Shown here: piece by piece, positions 25,228 through 32,647 of the stretch
Numbering within the stretch: the first letter of the stretch is position 1
How the letters are laid out: every line of letters begins with the position of its first letter
Assembly (NCBI GenBank): GCA_025059045.1
Contig: JANXEA010000014.1
Span: forward strand, 1-43,568
DNA from: Candidatus Bathyarchaeota archaeon
GTDB taxonomy: Archaea; Thermoproteota; Bathyarchaeia; Bathyarchaeales; DTEX01
Reading direction: 5' to 3'
DNA: 43,568 nucleotides
Program-made: the position numbers and the translations under genes
Notes under the pieces: model-generated
Database searches by the model: none
What the model was told of the DNA's origin: nothing
The model's input: the letters and a program-made list of their open reading frames with translations, nothing else

Positions 25228-26319
25228 CTAAACATCTAATCTTCCAATCCATTCACGTTTCTTTCTGAGATAATAAAGGTATGTGGAGAATGAGACTTCA
25301 GGCGGGCATCTATGGTCCACCATAGGAATGTATCCTCCATCTTTAAGTAGTGGGGTAAGCCGTTCCAGTTCCTTGTTTATCGCCTTTTCACCACTTATTA
25401 AGGCGAATTTGTCAACGGCGCCCATGAACATTATCTTATGGCCAAATCTTTCTCTAAGCTTGTAAATGTCCGTAAATCGAACCTCGACTGGAAACATGCA
25501 GTTTATCCCCGCTTCAAGCCAGCCTGGAACTAGCAACGTTATGTCCCCGTCGCAGTCGAGAATGTTTATGTCCACGCCATACTCCTTTAGGACGCTTGTA
25601 ACCTTCTTATATCTTGGAACCATAAACTCCTCAAAATGGCGAACAGAGATGAAGGGCCCTCTACTATAGCACATGTCCTCCCACCATGTGGCACAGTCAA
25701 CCCTAACTGACTTTAGGGCTTTTCTAATTATTGAGATCCAGAGGTTGACCAAGGTATCCATCATCTCTGCAACCCAGTCTGGATCACGGTATAAGGCTAT
25801 AGAAATCCCTTCGACTCCCATCCAGTCTCTAAGCCAGCCGTAAAGGCTTCCAATTCTAATCGCTAGGGGGTAATCGCGGTCCCTATAATGTTCGACCATT
25901 TCATCCCAGTTTAGTGGGAAACGTCCAGGAGTCTCCGGATCCAAGAATGGTTTCAGCTTCTCCCAATCATTACGATTCTTTAGCGGATAACGAATGTAAT
26001 GAGGAGGAGTTGAGGAGTTAATGGATCTTATGAAAATTCCACCCATTCCATCACTGACGGTCTCTCTGTCACCTTCTCTCTTTATCACTCTCTGGGGCAG
26101 TGAAGGCCAGAAGCCACTATGTATTGGCAGCCATTCCCCGCAATCCCATCCCTCTAACTTTAGATATAACTCTACATCCCTGTTCGTCCTCAAATGGGTA
26201 GGCAAGCCTTCCTTATGCCACCGATAAATGGTTTCTTCCCAGTATCCAAACTCATAGTCAGGCACTCTGTCCACTTCTTTGAAATGCATACACCTCAGGA
26301 AACGTTCTCTATGATTCAA
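25228..26319 (-). CDS. Uroporphyrinogen decarboxylase-like protein (corrinoid methyltransferase relative)
   Basis: The protein belongs to the URO-D superfamily that includes heme enzymes and cobalamin-dependent methyltransferases (MtaA, CmuA, MtbA). The N-terminus has the typical R-E-R-F-L-R-C-M and D-R-V-P signature; later I-L-D-C-D-G-D and M-F-M-G-A-V-D-K lie where the methyltransferase members carry metal-site and substrate motifs. No complete H-x-C-x(n)-C zinc site of MtaA is obvious. TTG 26319 follows GGAGG with eight bases between; TTG 26337 has no SD. The context (aIF2 gamma, thrB) gives no clear clue. True heme synthesis is unlikely because the usual N-terminal arginine pattern is absent. 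Confidence 0.85.
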   Translation of the reverse strand: MNHRERFLRCMHFKEVDRVPDYEFGYWEETIYRWHKEGLPTHLRTNRDVELYLKLEGWDCGEWLPIHSGFWPSLPQRVIKREGDRETVSDGMGGIFIRSINSSTPPHYIRYPLKNRNDWEKLKPFLDPETPGRFPLNWDEMVEHYRDRDYPLAIRIGSLYGWLRDWMGVEGISIALYRDPDWVAEMMDTLVNLWISIIRKALKSVRVDCATWWEDMCYSRGPFISVRHFEEFMVPRYKKVTSVLKEYGVDINILDCDGDITLLVPGWLEAGINCMFPVEVRFTDIYKLRERFGHKIMFMGAVDKFALISGEKAINKELERLTPLLKDGGYIPMVDHRCPPEVSFSTYLYYLRKKREWIGRLDV

Positions 26320-26341
26320 TTGCGGTGCCTCCGGCAACGCT

Positions 26342-27586
26342 TTATCTAATTATCCCAAATCCGATAAGCCTCCACCTGCCAGCTATTCTCCTACTAATCG
26401 CCACCCTTGCAGAATCCTCTGCGCAAACCGGTCGGCTCAGTTTCATCTCAACTTTGTCGCCTCTAACATTTTCCACTCTGCCTATTGTGGGAGCGGTTCC
26501 AACATCTAGCAGAAGCTCCTCTCCATTATTGAGATTTTTAACCTCACTCATCTCTTTTGTGCCAACAACTCTTTCAAAAAGATGAAACTCCAATGATAGA
26601 TCAAACCTCGTCTCTGGAAGTGTTTCAGGTCTTCCTACAACATTACCAACCAAACCATCTGCCTTCGTCAATGAAGGGTCAAGAAGTGTGCCCACGCCCA
26701 CCAAACCACCGCAATACGCCTCCTCAACGTTTCGGCCGCCCGTATGAAGGCTCGTTATCCTTGTAAAAAGGGGTTCATATGACCTTTCTTTACCATGTAG
26801 CCCGCTGATCCCAGGCCTTATCTCAATCTCATCTCCAACCTTGAATGATCCTTGAATAATTGTCCCACCTATCACGCCTCCAACCAGATCCTCGACAGAT
26901 GTTCCAGGCTTATTAATATCAAAAGACCTTACAACATACATTCTAGGAGGCTTAGTAGCCTCTCTTACTGGCGTCGGGATGTAATGCTCGACAGCATAAA
27001 GGAGAAGATCAACGTTGATTCGGTTTTGGGCTGAAAGCGGTATGATCGGCGCCTCCTCAGCCACTGTTCCTTCAACAAATTTTTTGATCTCCATGTAACT
27101 TTCTAGCGCTCTATGCCTGTCTACAAGATCAATTTTATTCTGAGCAATAACTATCTTGTTTATACCGATTATCTCTATGGCGGCAAGATGCTCTCGAGTC
27201 TGTGGTTGTGGGCAACGTTCATCGGCAGCAATAACGAGTATTACGCCGTCCATGACGGCTGCTCCCGAGAGCATAGTCGCCATTAAGGCTTCATGTCCAG
27301 GAGCGTCGACGAAGCTTAGGGCACGAACAAATTCCCCTTTCGATCCGCATCTCTGGCACTGCTCATCTGTAGAGTAATTACGAGGACTTTCACATTTTGG
27401 GCATCTGAAGACGGCGGCGTCAGCATACCCTAGCTTAATGGTTATCCCTCTCTTCAATTCCTCACTATGTCTAGATGCCCAAACTCCTGTTAAAGCCTCT
27501 ACAAGCGTCGTTTTACCATGGTCAACATGACCTATAGTTCCAATGTTGACCTCTGGTTGACGTGGCGGAGTAGGCTTTCTTTGCAT
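26342..27586 (-). CDS. eif2g: Translation initiation factor aIF2 subunit gamma
   Basis: The GTPase that delivers initiator Met-tRNA to the small ribosomal subunit. G1 is G-H-V-D-H-G-K-T-T near residue 20, switch I contains R-G-I-T-I-K-L-G-Y, a zinc knuckle has C-P-K-C and C-Q-R-C, G3 is D-A-P-G-H-E, and G4 is N-K-I-D. Beta-barrel domains II and III follow. ATG 27586 gives the usual N-terminus; the longer frame from TTG 27616 adds a Cys-rich stretch with no SD support. TATA-like strings lie near 27641-27665 on the minus strand. It heads the unit running to the PIN gene, with tight spacing throughout. Confidence 0.97.
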   Translation of the reverse strand: MQRKPTPPRQPEVNIGTIGHVDHGKTTLVEALTGVWASRHSEELKRGITIKLGYADAAVFRCPKCESPRNYSTDEQCQRCGSKGEFVRALSFVDAPGHEALMATMLSGAAVMDGVILVIAADERCPQPQTREHLAAIEIIGINKIVIAQNKIDLVDRHRALESYMEIKKFVEGTVAEEAPIIPLSAQNRINVDLLLYAVEHYIPTPVREATKPPRMYVVRSFDINKPGTSVEDLVGGVIGGTIIQGSFKVGDEIEIRPGISGLHGKERSYEPLFTRITSLHTGGRNVEEAYCGGLVGVGTLLDPSLTKADGLVGNVVGRPETLPETRFDLSLEFHLFERVVGTKEMSEVKNLNNGEELLLDVGTAPTIGRVENVRGDKVEMKLSRPVCAEDSARVAISRRIAGRWRLIGFGIIR

Positions 27587-27745
27587 AGTACACTCACATT
27601 TCCTTTTGCAGGTCAATAGTAAAATTAGATTGAACTAAATAAACCTTAAATGTCACTTTATAATAGCCTACAAATAGAATTGGATTCGATTTAGTTAAAA
27701 AATAGATGACACCAAGATGAGGAACGTTTGAACCAGTCGATTATC

Positions 27746-27940
27746 TCATCTCTTTTTCAGTGTCACAACTCCCCCTTCAATCGATATGATGCCAAACCTT
27801 TCCATCATTGAGAGCTTCTCCTCAACGATTCTCCTAGTCTCCTCCGTTTTTCCGAGTTTATCAAGTATCTCCTTTTTTGTCACTTTCCCGTTGCTATCCA
27901 TGATTACTTGGTATATCATATAATCCTGTACTGCCGACAA
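27746..27940 (-). CDS. Small winged-helix protein
   Basis: A 64-residue protein with a helix-turn-helix-like arrangement: K-V-T-K-K-E-I-L-D-K-L-G as the second helix, a recognition-like helix around E-E-K-L-S-M-M-E-R-F, and a terminal wing I-S-I-E-G-G-V-V-T-L. TTG 27940 is preceded by GGTGG (27949-27953) at eight bases and by a CATATAAAGA box at about 27966-27975, so expression is supported. It is probably a DNA-binding regulator; targets unknown. Confidence 0.72.
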   Translation of the reverse strand: MSAVQDYMIYQVIMDSNGKVTKKEILDKLGKTEETRRIVEEKLSMMERFGIISIEGGVVTLKKR

Positions 27941-28139
27941 ACTTCAAACCACCTTTTAGGTACGATCTTTATATGATTATCCCGTTCTTCGCCGTGGAAA
28001 AACGAGACGATTTAATATGCTTAATTGTTTCAAATTAATCTTTCGGATTGTTGGCTAGAAATCTTTATTCCTGAAAAATTAAGGTGAAGTTTTTATAGAA
28101 CTCGGCATATTTCTTATGCGGTCAAACCAGGTGAGATTC

Positions 28140-28718
28140 ATGGGATATTGTGAAAATTGCGGTTTTCCTCTGCCGGAGGGAGCTGAGTTCTGCCCAAGCT
28201 GCGGCATCCGGATAAGAAGAAAAAGTGAAGCTGCATATTCGGGGGAGAATCTAGCGAGAATTTTGCAGTCAGGTATAACAGGGGCATTTCTTTCATTACT
28301 AATTATATATTTAGTATCCGCATTCACCAACGCTGACCTTTATTTTCTCCCATCATTCCTTTCATCACTTCTAATCATATACTTCTATAGAGTTAGAAGA
28401 TTTGATGAGGCAGTATGCATCTCGCTGGCAATCTACCTTTTCGCTGAGGGCATGATTGCAGGGTTGAATCTCGGATATCTCTATTCAAATGGCATACCCT
28501 TAGCAGAGGTTTATGGGGACTATGTGCCGACAATTGTGGACGTAATAATGTACGCTTCAAACCCTGTTACTGCAGTGATTGCTGGCTATCTTGGGGCTAG
28601 ACTTTCATTTGGATCGCAGCCTAGAGAGGCGACTCCAGTTACAGTTGAGGGAAGAAGAGAGCCGGGAGGCGTTATATATAGCGTAAAACGACTTGCTAAA
28701 TCTTCTCATAATGCTTAA
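28140..28718 (+). CDS. Zinc-ribbon membrane protein
   Basis: The 192-residue protein begins with a zinc ribbon (Y-C-E-N-C-G and F-C-P-S-C-G, four cysteines in two C-x-x-C pairs about 16 residues apart), then three or four membrane segments and a basic C-terminal tail. ATG 28140 has a GGTGAG SD six bases upstream and fits a TTTTTATAG box at about 28091-28099; ATG 28116 would put the start before the predicted transcript start. Function unknown; such ribbon-plus-membrane proteins are common in archaea. It precedes the ribosomal unit but has its own promoter. Confidence 0.78.
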   Translation: MGYCENCGFPLPEGAEFCPSCGIRIRRKSEAAYSGENLARILQSGITGAFLSLLIIYLVSAFTNADLYFLPSFLSSLLIIYFYRVRRFDEAVCISLAIYLFAEGMIAGLNLGYLYSNGIPLAEVYGDYVPTIVDVIMYASNPVTAVIAGYLGARLSFGSQPREATPVTVEGRREPGGVIYSVKRLAKSSHNA

Positions 28719-28771
28719 ATATTATTCGATTAAGGTGTTATATCCTGTCAGCCGGATGTTGAGTGAACAAG

Positions 28772-29047
28772 ATGAATGTTCCTAAGGAGATCGTCACATA
28801 CTGTCCAAGATGTAAGACGCATACTGCGCAAGCCGTCACCTTATACAAAGAGGGGAAGAGAAGAGCGCTTGCTAAGGGTGAACGCCGGCATGAGCGTGAA
28901 AGGAAAGGCTATGGAGGCCAGAAGTACCCCATGCTGAAAAGAAAGGCTAAGACAACAAAGAAGCAGGCTCTCAAGCTTCGGTGCAAGCAATGTGGATATA
29001 CGAGGCATAAGAAGGGGATACGTCTGAAAAAGATGGAAATCAAATAG
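28772..29047 (+). CDS. rpl44e: Large-subunit ribosomal protein eL42 (archaeal L44e)
   Basis: The 91-residue basic protein binds near the E-site of the 50S subunit. It has the L44e zinc motif T-Y-C-P-R-C-K-T-H-T at the start and C-K-Q-C near the C-terminus, with the G-Y-G-G-Q-K-Y-P-x-L-K-R segment that is the family hallmark. ATG 28772 follows a GAGTGA SD-like string at six bases; GTG 28763 is only the longest frame. First gene of the L44e-S27e-aIF2alpha-Nop10-PAC2 unit. Confidence 0.97.
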   Translation: MNVPKEIVTYCPRCKTHTAQAVTLYKEGKRRALAKGERRHERERKGYGGQKYPMLKRKAKTTKKQALKLRCKQCGYTRHKKGIRLKKMEIK

Positions 29048-29065
29048 CTAGCGAGAAGATGTGAT

Positions 29066-29263
29066 ATGAGCGAGTGGGAAAAGATAATTCCCAAACCTAA
29101 ATCCGCATTCATCCAAGTCAAGTGTACAGATTGCGGGAATGAGCAAGTAACTTACAGCCATTCTAAAACGGTTGTCAGATGCAACATCTGCAACGCTGTT
29201 CTTGCCGAGCCAGCTGGCGGAAAAGCGAGGATAAAAGGCGAGATTTTAAAAGTTTTGGAGTAG
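29066..29263 (+). CDS. rps27e: Small-subunit ribosomal protein eS27
   Basis: A 65-residue zinc-ribbon protein of the 30S subunit. The ribbon is V-K-C-T-D-C-G-N near residue 19 and R-C-N-I-C-N near 39, with the V-x-Y-S-H-S-K-T segment between them, followed by L-A-E-P-A-G-G-K-A, as in the archaeal family. GTGAT directly before the ATG serves as the SD element. Confidence 0.97.
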   Translation: MSEWEKIIPKPKSAFIQVKCTDCGNEQVTYSHSKTVVRCNICNAVLAEPAGGKARIKGEILKVLE

Positions 29264-29270
29264 GGTTGAT

Positions 29271-30059
29271 ATGGTAGATTCTAATAGTTCTGAATGGCCT
29301 GAAGTAGGTGAACTCGTAATAGTCACTGTTAATAGGATAACTCCATACGGAGCATATGTCACGCTAGATGAGTATAACAAAGAGGGGTTTCTGCACATCT
29401 CTGAAATTTCCTCAAGCTGGGTCAGAAACATAAGGGATTTTGTGCGTGAAGGAGAAAAAAACGTTTTAAAAGTCCTGAGAGTTGATGTGGAGCGAGCCCA
29501 AATAGACCTTTCTTTGAGGAGGGTAACCCGACGAGAAAAGAGAGAAACAATCCTATTATGGAAACGCAAGAAGAGAGCTGAGAGCATCCTAAAAACCGCA
29601 GCCCAACGGCTAGGAATGAGTGATGAGATACGCGAGAAAATTGCACTTCAGCTTCAAGAAGCCTTTGGCGACATTTATGAGGGGTTAGAGAGAGCTATAA
29701 AAGAGGGTCCTGAAGTCCTAATAAAATGCGGTCTAACGAAAGAGGTTGCTGAAGTAATTGTGGAGATATCTAGGGAAAAGATCAAGGCGCCGACTGTTAA
29801 AGTGAAGGGAAACTTAAGGATTAGCTGCGCCAAGCCAGATGGAGTCCTAAAGGTGAAGGAAGCATTGCTAAAGGCTAAAGAAGTCAAGACGCCGCCAGGT
29901 TCAGAAATCAAAATATATGTTGTATCTCCTCCGCGATATTGCATGGAGGTTATGGCCGCCGACCATAAGGAGGCCAACGCCATTATTGAGGAGGCCGCTA
30001 GAAAAGCGATTGAGTTCATAATAAGAGAGGGTGGGCTGGGGAGCTTCGAAAGAGGATAA
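29271..30059 (+). CDS. eif2a: Translation initiation factor aIF2 subunit alpha
   Basis: The 262-residue RNA-binding subunit of aIF2. The N-terminal S1 OB fold includes G-E-L-V-I-V-T-V and Y-G-A-Y-V-T-L-D-E-Y, then G-F-L-H-I-S-E-I-S and an L-R-V-D-x-x-R-A-Q-I-D-L-S-L-R-R motif. A helical domain follows, and the C-terminal alpha/beta domain ends with E-E-A-x-R-K-A-I-E-F-I. It begins seven bases after the S27e stop. Its partner aIF2 gamma lies in another unit in this window; aIF2 beta is not seen. Confidence 0.97.
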   Translation: MVDSNSSEWPEVGELVIVTVNRITPYGAYVTLDEYNKEGFLHISEISSSWVRNIRDFVREGEKNVLKVLRVDVERAQIDLSLRRVTRREKRETILLWKRKKRAESILKTAAQRLGMSDEIREKIALQLQEAFGDIYEGLERAIKEGPEVLIKCGLTKEVAEVIVEISREKIKAPTVKVKGNLRISCAKPDGVLKVKEALLKAKEVKTPPGSEIKIYVVSPPRYCMEVMAADHKEANAIIEEAARKAIEFIIREGGLGSFERG

Positions 30060-30065
30060 GTTGTC

Positions 30066-30263
30066 ATGGTCTGGCTGATGATGAGGTGTATTGTCTGCAA
30101 AAGGTATACCCTCAACAGAGATCGATGCCCCTCCTGTGGAGGAGCTGTAAAGTCAGCTCATCCAGCGAAATTTTCTCCTGACGACAGATACGCAAAATAT
30201 AAGGGCATGATGAGGAGAATGAGCCGTGAAGAGAACAGTAATTCTGGAGAAAGAGAAGGTTAA
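30066..30263 (+). CDS. nop10: H/ACA RNP protein Nop10
   Basis: A 65-residue component of H/ACA ribonucleoproteins that guide pseudouridylation of rRNA. It has a zinc ribbon (C-I-V-C and C-P-S-C-G), R-Y-T-L-x-x-x-C in the N-terminal part and the family motif H-P-A-K-F-S-P-D-D-R-Y-A-K-Y. The last 38 bases overlap the PAC2 gene in another frame; the terminal 15 residues are polar and probably disordered. Confidence 0.95.
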   Translation: MVWLMMRCIVCKRYTLNRDRCPSCGGAVKSAHPAKFSPDDRYAKYKGMMRRMSREENSNSGEREG

Positions 30264-30999
30264 CCTAAAAAATCCTGTATTGATAGAAGGGCTGCCTGGG
30301 CTCGGACTAGTCGGCAAAATAGTGGTAGAGTACCTTGCGAGGCAGTTAAAAGCCAAGAAGATTGCGGAGCTATACTCCCCACACTTTCCATATTATGCAG
30401 TCGTTGACGGGAGGGGTAGCATCAGACTTCCTAGGCTCACATTTTATGGTTTGACCAACGAGATCGGAGATAATGATCTCATTCTACTTACGGGTGACAG
30501 TCAAGCACAAACGGTTGAGGGACAGTATGAAGTTGCTGACGAGATCCTGAACTTTGCGGTCAATAAGCAGGCTAGAATCGTAATAACGATAGGCGGATAT
30601 AGGAAGGAAGATGTGGAGACACCACAAGTATTCGTTTCTTCAACAAATTTGGAACTGTTAAATAGGGCTTTAGATGCGGGTGCCAAGGAAACCTCTATTG
30701 GAAATCCAATAGTTGGAACAGCTGGTTTACTCATAGGGCTAGGAAAATTTAGGGGGATAGAAGGCCTCTGTCTTTTAGCAGAAACATCAGGCTATCTGCC
30801 AGATCCGAAAGCGGCGAAAAGCATACTCAACGTGTTAAAAAGGCTGCTCAACTTTTCTGCGGATCTTTCGGGATTAGACAGAGAGATTCGCAAAGCTATA
30901 GAAATAGAGGAGAAGATGAGAAGGCTGGATGAACAGAGAAGGATCTCTACCCGCGTAAGGCAGAGACTGGAAGAGGAAAAAATAACCTACATCAGCTAG
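30226..30999 (+). CDS. PAC2 family protein (proteasome assembly chaperone-like)
   Basis: The 257-residue protein belongs to the PAC2 family, related to eukaryotic proteasome assembly chaperones. It shows the N-terminal P-V-L-I-E-G-L-P-G-L-G-L-V-G-K motif, a middle G-D-S-Q-A-Q segment, I-V-G-T-A-G-L-L-I-G-L-G, and a charged coiled coil in the last 50 residues. GTG 30226 has GGAG eight bases upstream and starts inside the nop10 gene. Confidence 0.92.
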   Translation: MKRTVILEKEKVNLKNPVLIEGLPGLGLVGKIVVEYLARQLKAKKIAELYSPHFPYYAVVDGRGSIRLPRLTFYGLTNEIGDNDLILLTGDSQAQTVEGQYEVADEILNFAVNKQARIVITIGGYRKEDVETPQVFVSSTNLELLNRALDAGAKETSIGNPIVGTAGLLIGLGKFRGIEGLCLLAETSGYLPDPKAAKSILNVLKRLLNFSADLSGLDREIRKAIEIEEKMRRLDEQRRISTRVRQRLEEEKITYIS

Positions 31000-31050
31000 T
31001 AAACTCATTACAATGCCACCACTTTTATAAATACGGTTTTAGGACTTAAA

Positions 31051-31060
31051 ACTTAAATAT
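31051..31060 (+). promoter_or_regulatory. TATA box of tRNA-Asn
   Basis: ACTTAAATAT is centred near 31056. The predicted transcript start near 31083 lies about 30 bases before the mature tRNA start at 31114, but only three bases before an extra copy of the acceptor sequence at 31086. A second box, TTTATAAATA, lies at 31024-31033. Confidence 0.5.
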
Positions 31061-31113
31061 GCCGGGAAATGTGAGATTAATCAGCGCCGCCGAACCGAAT
31101 GTCATGCGGTTGA

Positions 31114-31273
31114 GCCGCCGTTCGCATGCGGATCTGCATGCGGACGAGAGCTCAGCCGGTAGAGCAGCGGACTCAAAAATGCGTCTTTGAGGCTGAGGCT
31201 GTTAACCCGAAGGTCGACGGTTCGAGTCCGAAGAAGGGAATACGCGTCCCTTCTGGCGAATCCGGCGGCGCCA
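31114..31273 (+). tRNA. tRNA-Asn (anticodon GTT) interrupted by three introns
   Basis: Exon 1 is 31114-31121 (acceptor GCCGCCG and T8). Intron 1 is 31122-31148 (27 bases). Exon 2 is 31149-31170 (A9, D-stem GCTC/GAGC, loop AGCCGGTA, then A-GCGG). Intron 2 is 31171-31197 (27 bases). Exon 3 is 31198-31230 (G, loop CTGTTAA with GTT at 31201-31203, CCCGA, AGGTC, T-stem GACGG, loop TTCGAGT, CCG). Intron 3 is 31231-31260 (30 bases). Exon 4 is 31261-31273 (TC, acceptor CGGCGGC, G73, encoded CCA). The spliced RNA is 76 bases; acceptor, D and T stems pair fully, the anticodon stem has four pairs plus a G27-A43 mismatch. Each intron carries a strong hairpin and a bulge-helix-bulge-like motif. The canonical 37/38 site is empty. 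Confidence 0.88.
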
Positions 31274-31274
31274 T

Positions 31275-31481
31275 CTATTTTGCTTTATATATCAATATTG
31301 CAAAGCCTGCAGTCGCCAATATAAGCCCTAAAGCAATGAAGATGGGGGCTACATTTCCAGCTGCGCTCTGGTTTATGTATGTATTGTACGCTAATGATGC
31401 GCCAATAATCATTAGTGCTAAACCGATTATCTTCTCAATGATGGTTAGTATAACCGTTCTTTCTATGCTCACTTCCCTCAC
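31275..31481 (-). CDS. Small two-helix membrane protein
   Basis: A 68-residue protein with two hydrophobic segments (about 11-31 and 43-64) separated by a short polar loop, and a charged start and end. I recognise no family. It starts at GTG 31481, 41 bases after the topoisomerase VI A stop, on the same strand, so it is probably the last gene of that unit. It ends two bases from the encoded CCA of the convergent tRNA-Asn. Confidence 0.68.
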   Translation of the reverse strand: MREVSIERTVILTIIEKIIGLALMIIGASLAYNTYINQSAAGNVAPIFIALGLILATAGFAILIYKAK

Positions 31482-31522
31482 CGCGCCTACTATGTAAGGC
31501 CTTTTTTCAAGTATAAGTTTTT

Positions 31523-32614
31523 CTAGGCTCCAATCTCTTTCAACCTTTCTGGAAGATATTTGTCCACGATATGTGTTAGTCCATAGCGGGAGAAGGCTTC
31601 TAGTTCACATTTCTTCCTTATCTTCGAGAATGTTTCAATTTCTCTCTGCCAAAGTTTTTCTTTATATCTAGGGTCAGATCTTAGTTCCCGCAGTCGTTTT
31701 AGGTCGATCTCCTTCAGCTCCTCGCTTGGCAGCTTGTATCGCATTATGTCAGAGGCCCAGACACCTGCCCATTTTGCATCAGGCGTCGTTAACTCTCTTA
31801 AGTGCGCTGCGTTGGCTGATCCTGAGATTATCACCATTGCTATGTGCATTCCCCATGGATCGGCATCTGTGAATATGTATACGGGCAGCCCGAGTTCTTG
31901 GTTAAGCCTTCGAATGAAATATCTTGTAGATCTCGGTGCTTGCCCAGCTGTGTAGATTAGGATGGCATTAAATTTCTCATATACTCTCTCTTCTACGAAA
32001 CGTGTGAACATGGCGCCCTTCTCGATGACGATAACCTTGTCCGCACTGGTCTTTATGAAGCGTGCGTCCGTTAGCGCTGGGCCTATCATCATGCCGTCAG
32101 GATGTGAGGATAAATTCAATTGCCGATTCTCATATCCTGGAACTGTGTACTGGATTATTAAGTCGCCGAATACTGCTGATCGCTCCTCTGGGAAGACGTT
32201 GAAGGCTTCACGGGAATGCTCAATCACCGTTTCAAGATCCGTTATTATGTCATCTGATTCCGCCTGGTCCTTGAAGAAGATGTCGTAGGCCTGTGCGGAG
32301 TAGTAGACATCTCTTAATGTGCTTGTTTTCCTCTGCTTTAGAAGTTCATTGACAAAGTAGGCCGCCCAAACCATTTGTGTGAATGGGCGGAGATGCGAAA
32401 TAACCCTTGAGCTTCTCCGAACCTTCTTGTCGCCTAACACGTACTGTCTAAGTTCCGGACTATAGAATATGTTGTCTGTTGATCTGCTTCTCATCTCCAC
32501 CCAGGGAAATACTCCACCATTAATCTGGCGATAGAATCTCTCGCCTAGCTTCACAAGACTCTTTTGAATCTCATCTTTCCTTTCCAAAACATCTTCTTTG
32601 CTAAGACCCGACAT
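31523..32614 (-). CDS. top6A: DNA topoisomerase VI subunit A
   Basis: The DNA-cleaving subunit of type IIB topoisomerase, related to Spo11. In the 363-residue protein the 5Y-CAP domain carries the catalytic tyrosine in T-L-R-D-V-Y-Y (Y104 or Y105). The Toprim domain has V-I-E-K-G-A-M-F near residue 198 and the metal-binding D-A-D-P-W-G near 250. It follows the B subunit gene by 33 bases. Confidence 0.97.
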   Translation of the reverse strand: MSGLSKEDVLERKDEIQKSLVKLGERFYRQINGGVFPWVEMRSRSTDNIFYSPELRQYVLGDKKVRRSSRVISHLRPFTQMVWAAYFVNELLKQRKTSTLRDVYYSAQAYDIFFKDQAESDDIITDLETVIEHSREAFNVFPEERSAVFGDLIIQYTVPGYENRQLNLSSHPDGMMIGPALTDARFIKTSADKVIVIEKGAMFTRFVEERVYEKFNAILIYTAGQAPRSTRYFIRRLNQELGLPVYIFTDADPWGMHIAMVIISGSANAAHLRELTTPDAKWAGVWASDIMRYKLPSEELKEIDLKRLRELRSDPRYKEKLWQREIETFSKIRKKCELEAFSRYGLTHIVDKYLPERLKEIGA

Positions 32615-32647
32615 TTTCTATCACGCCACCCTTTAATCTGGAAAACA

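Noticed and set aside
31126-31497. Plus-strand open frame over the tRNA-Asn region
   Set aside because: It runs through the tRNA exons and introns and continues antisense to the small membrane protein gene. Composition is low in protein character and the tRNA explains the sequence.
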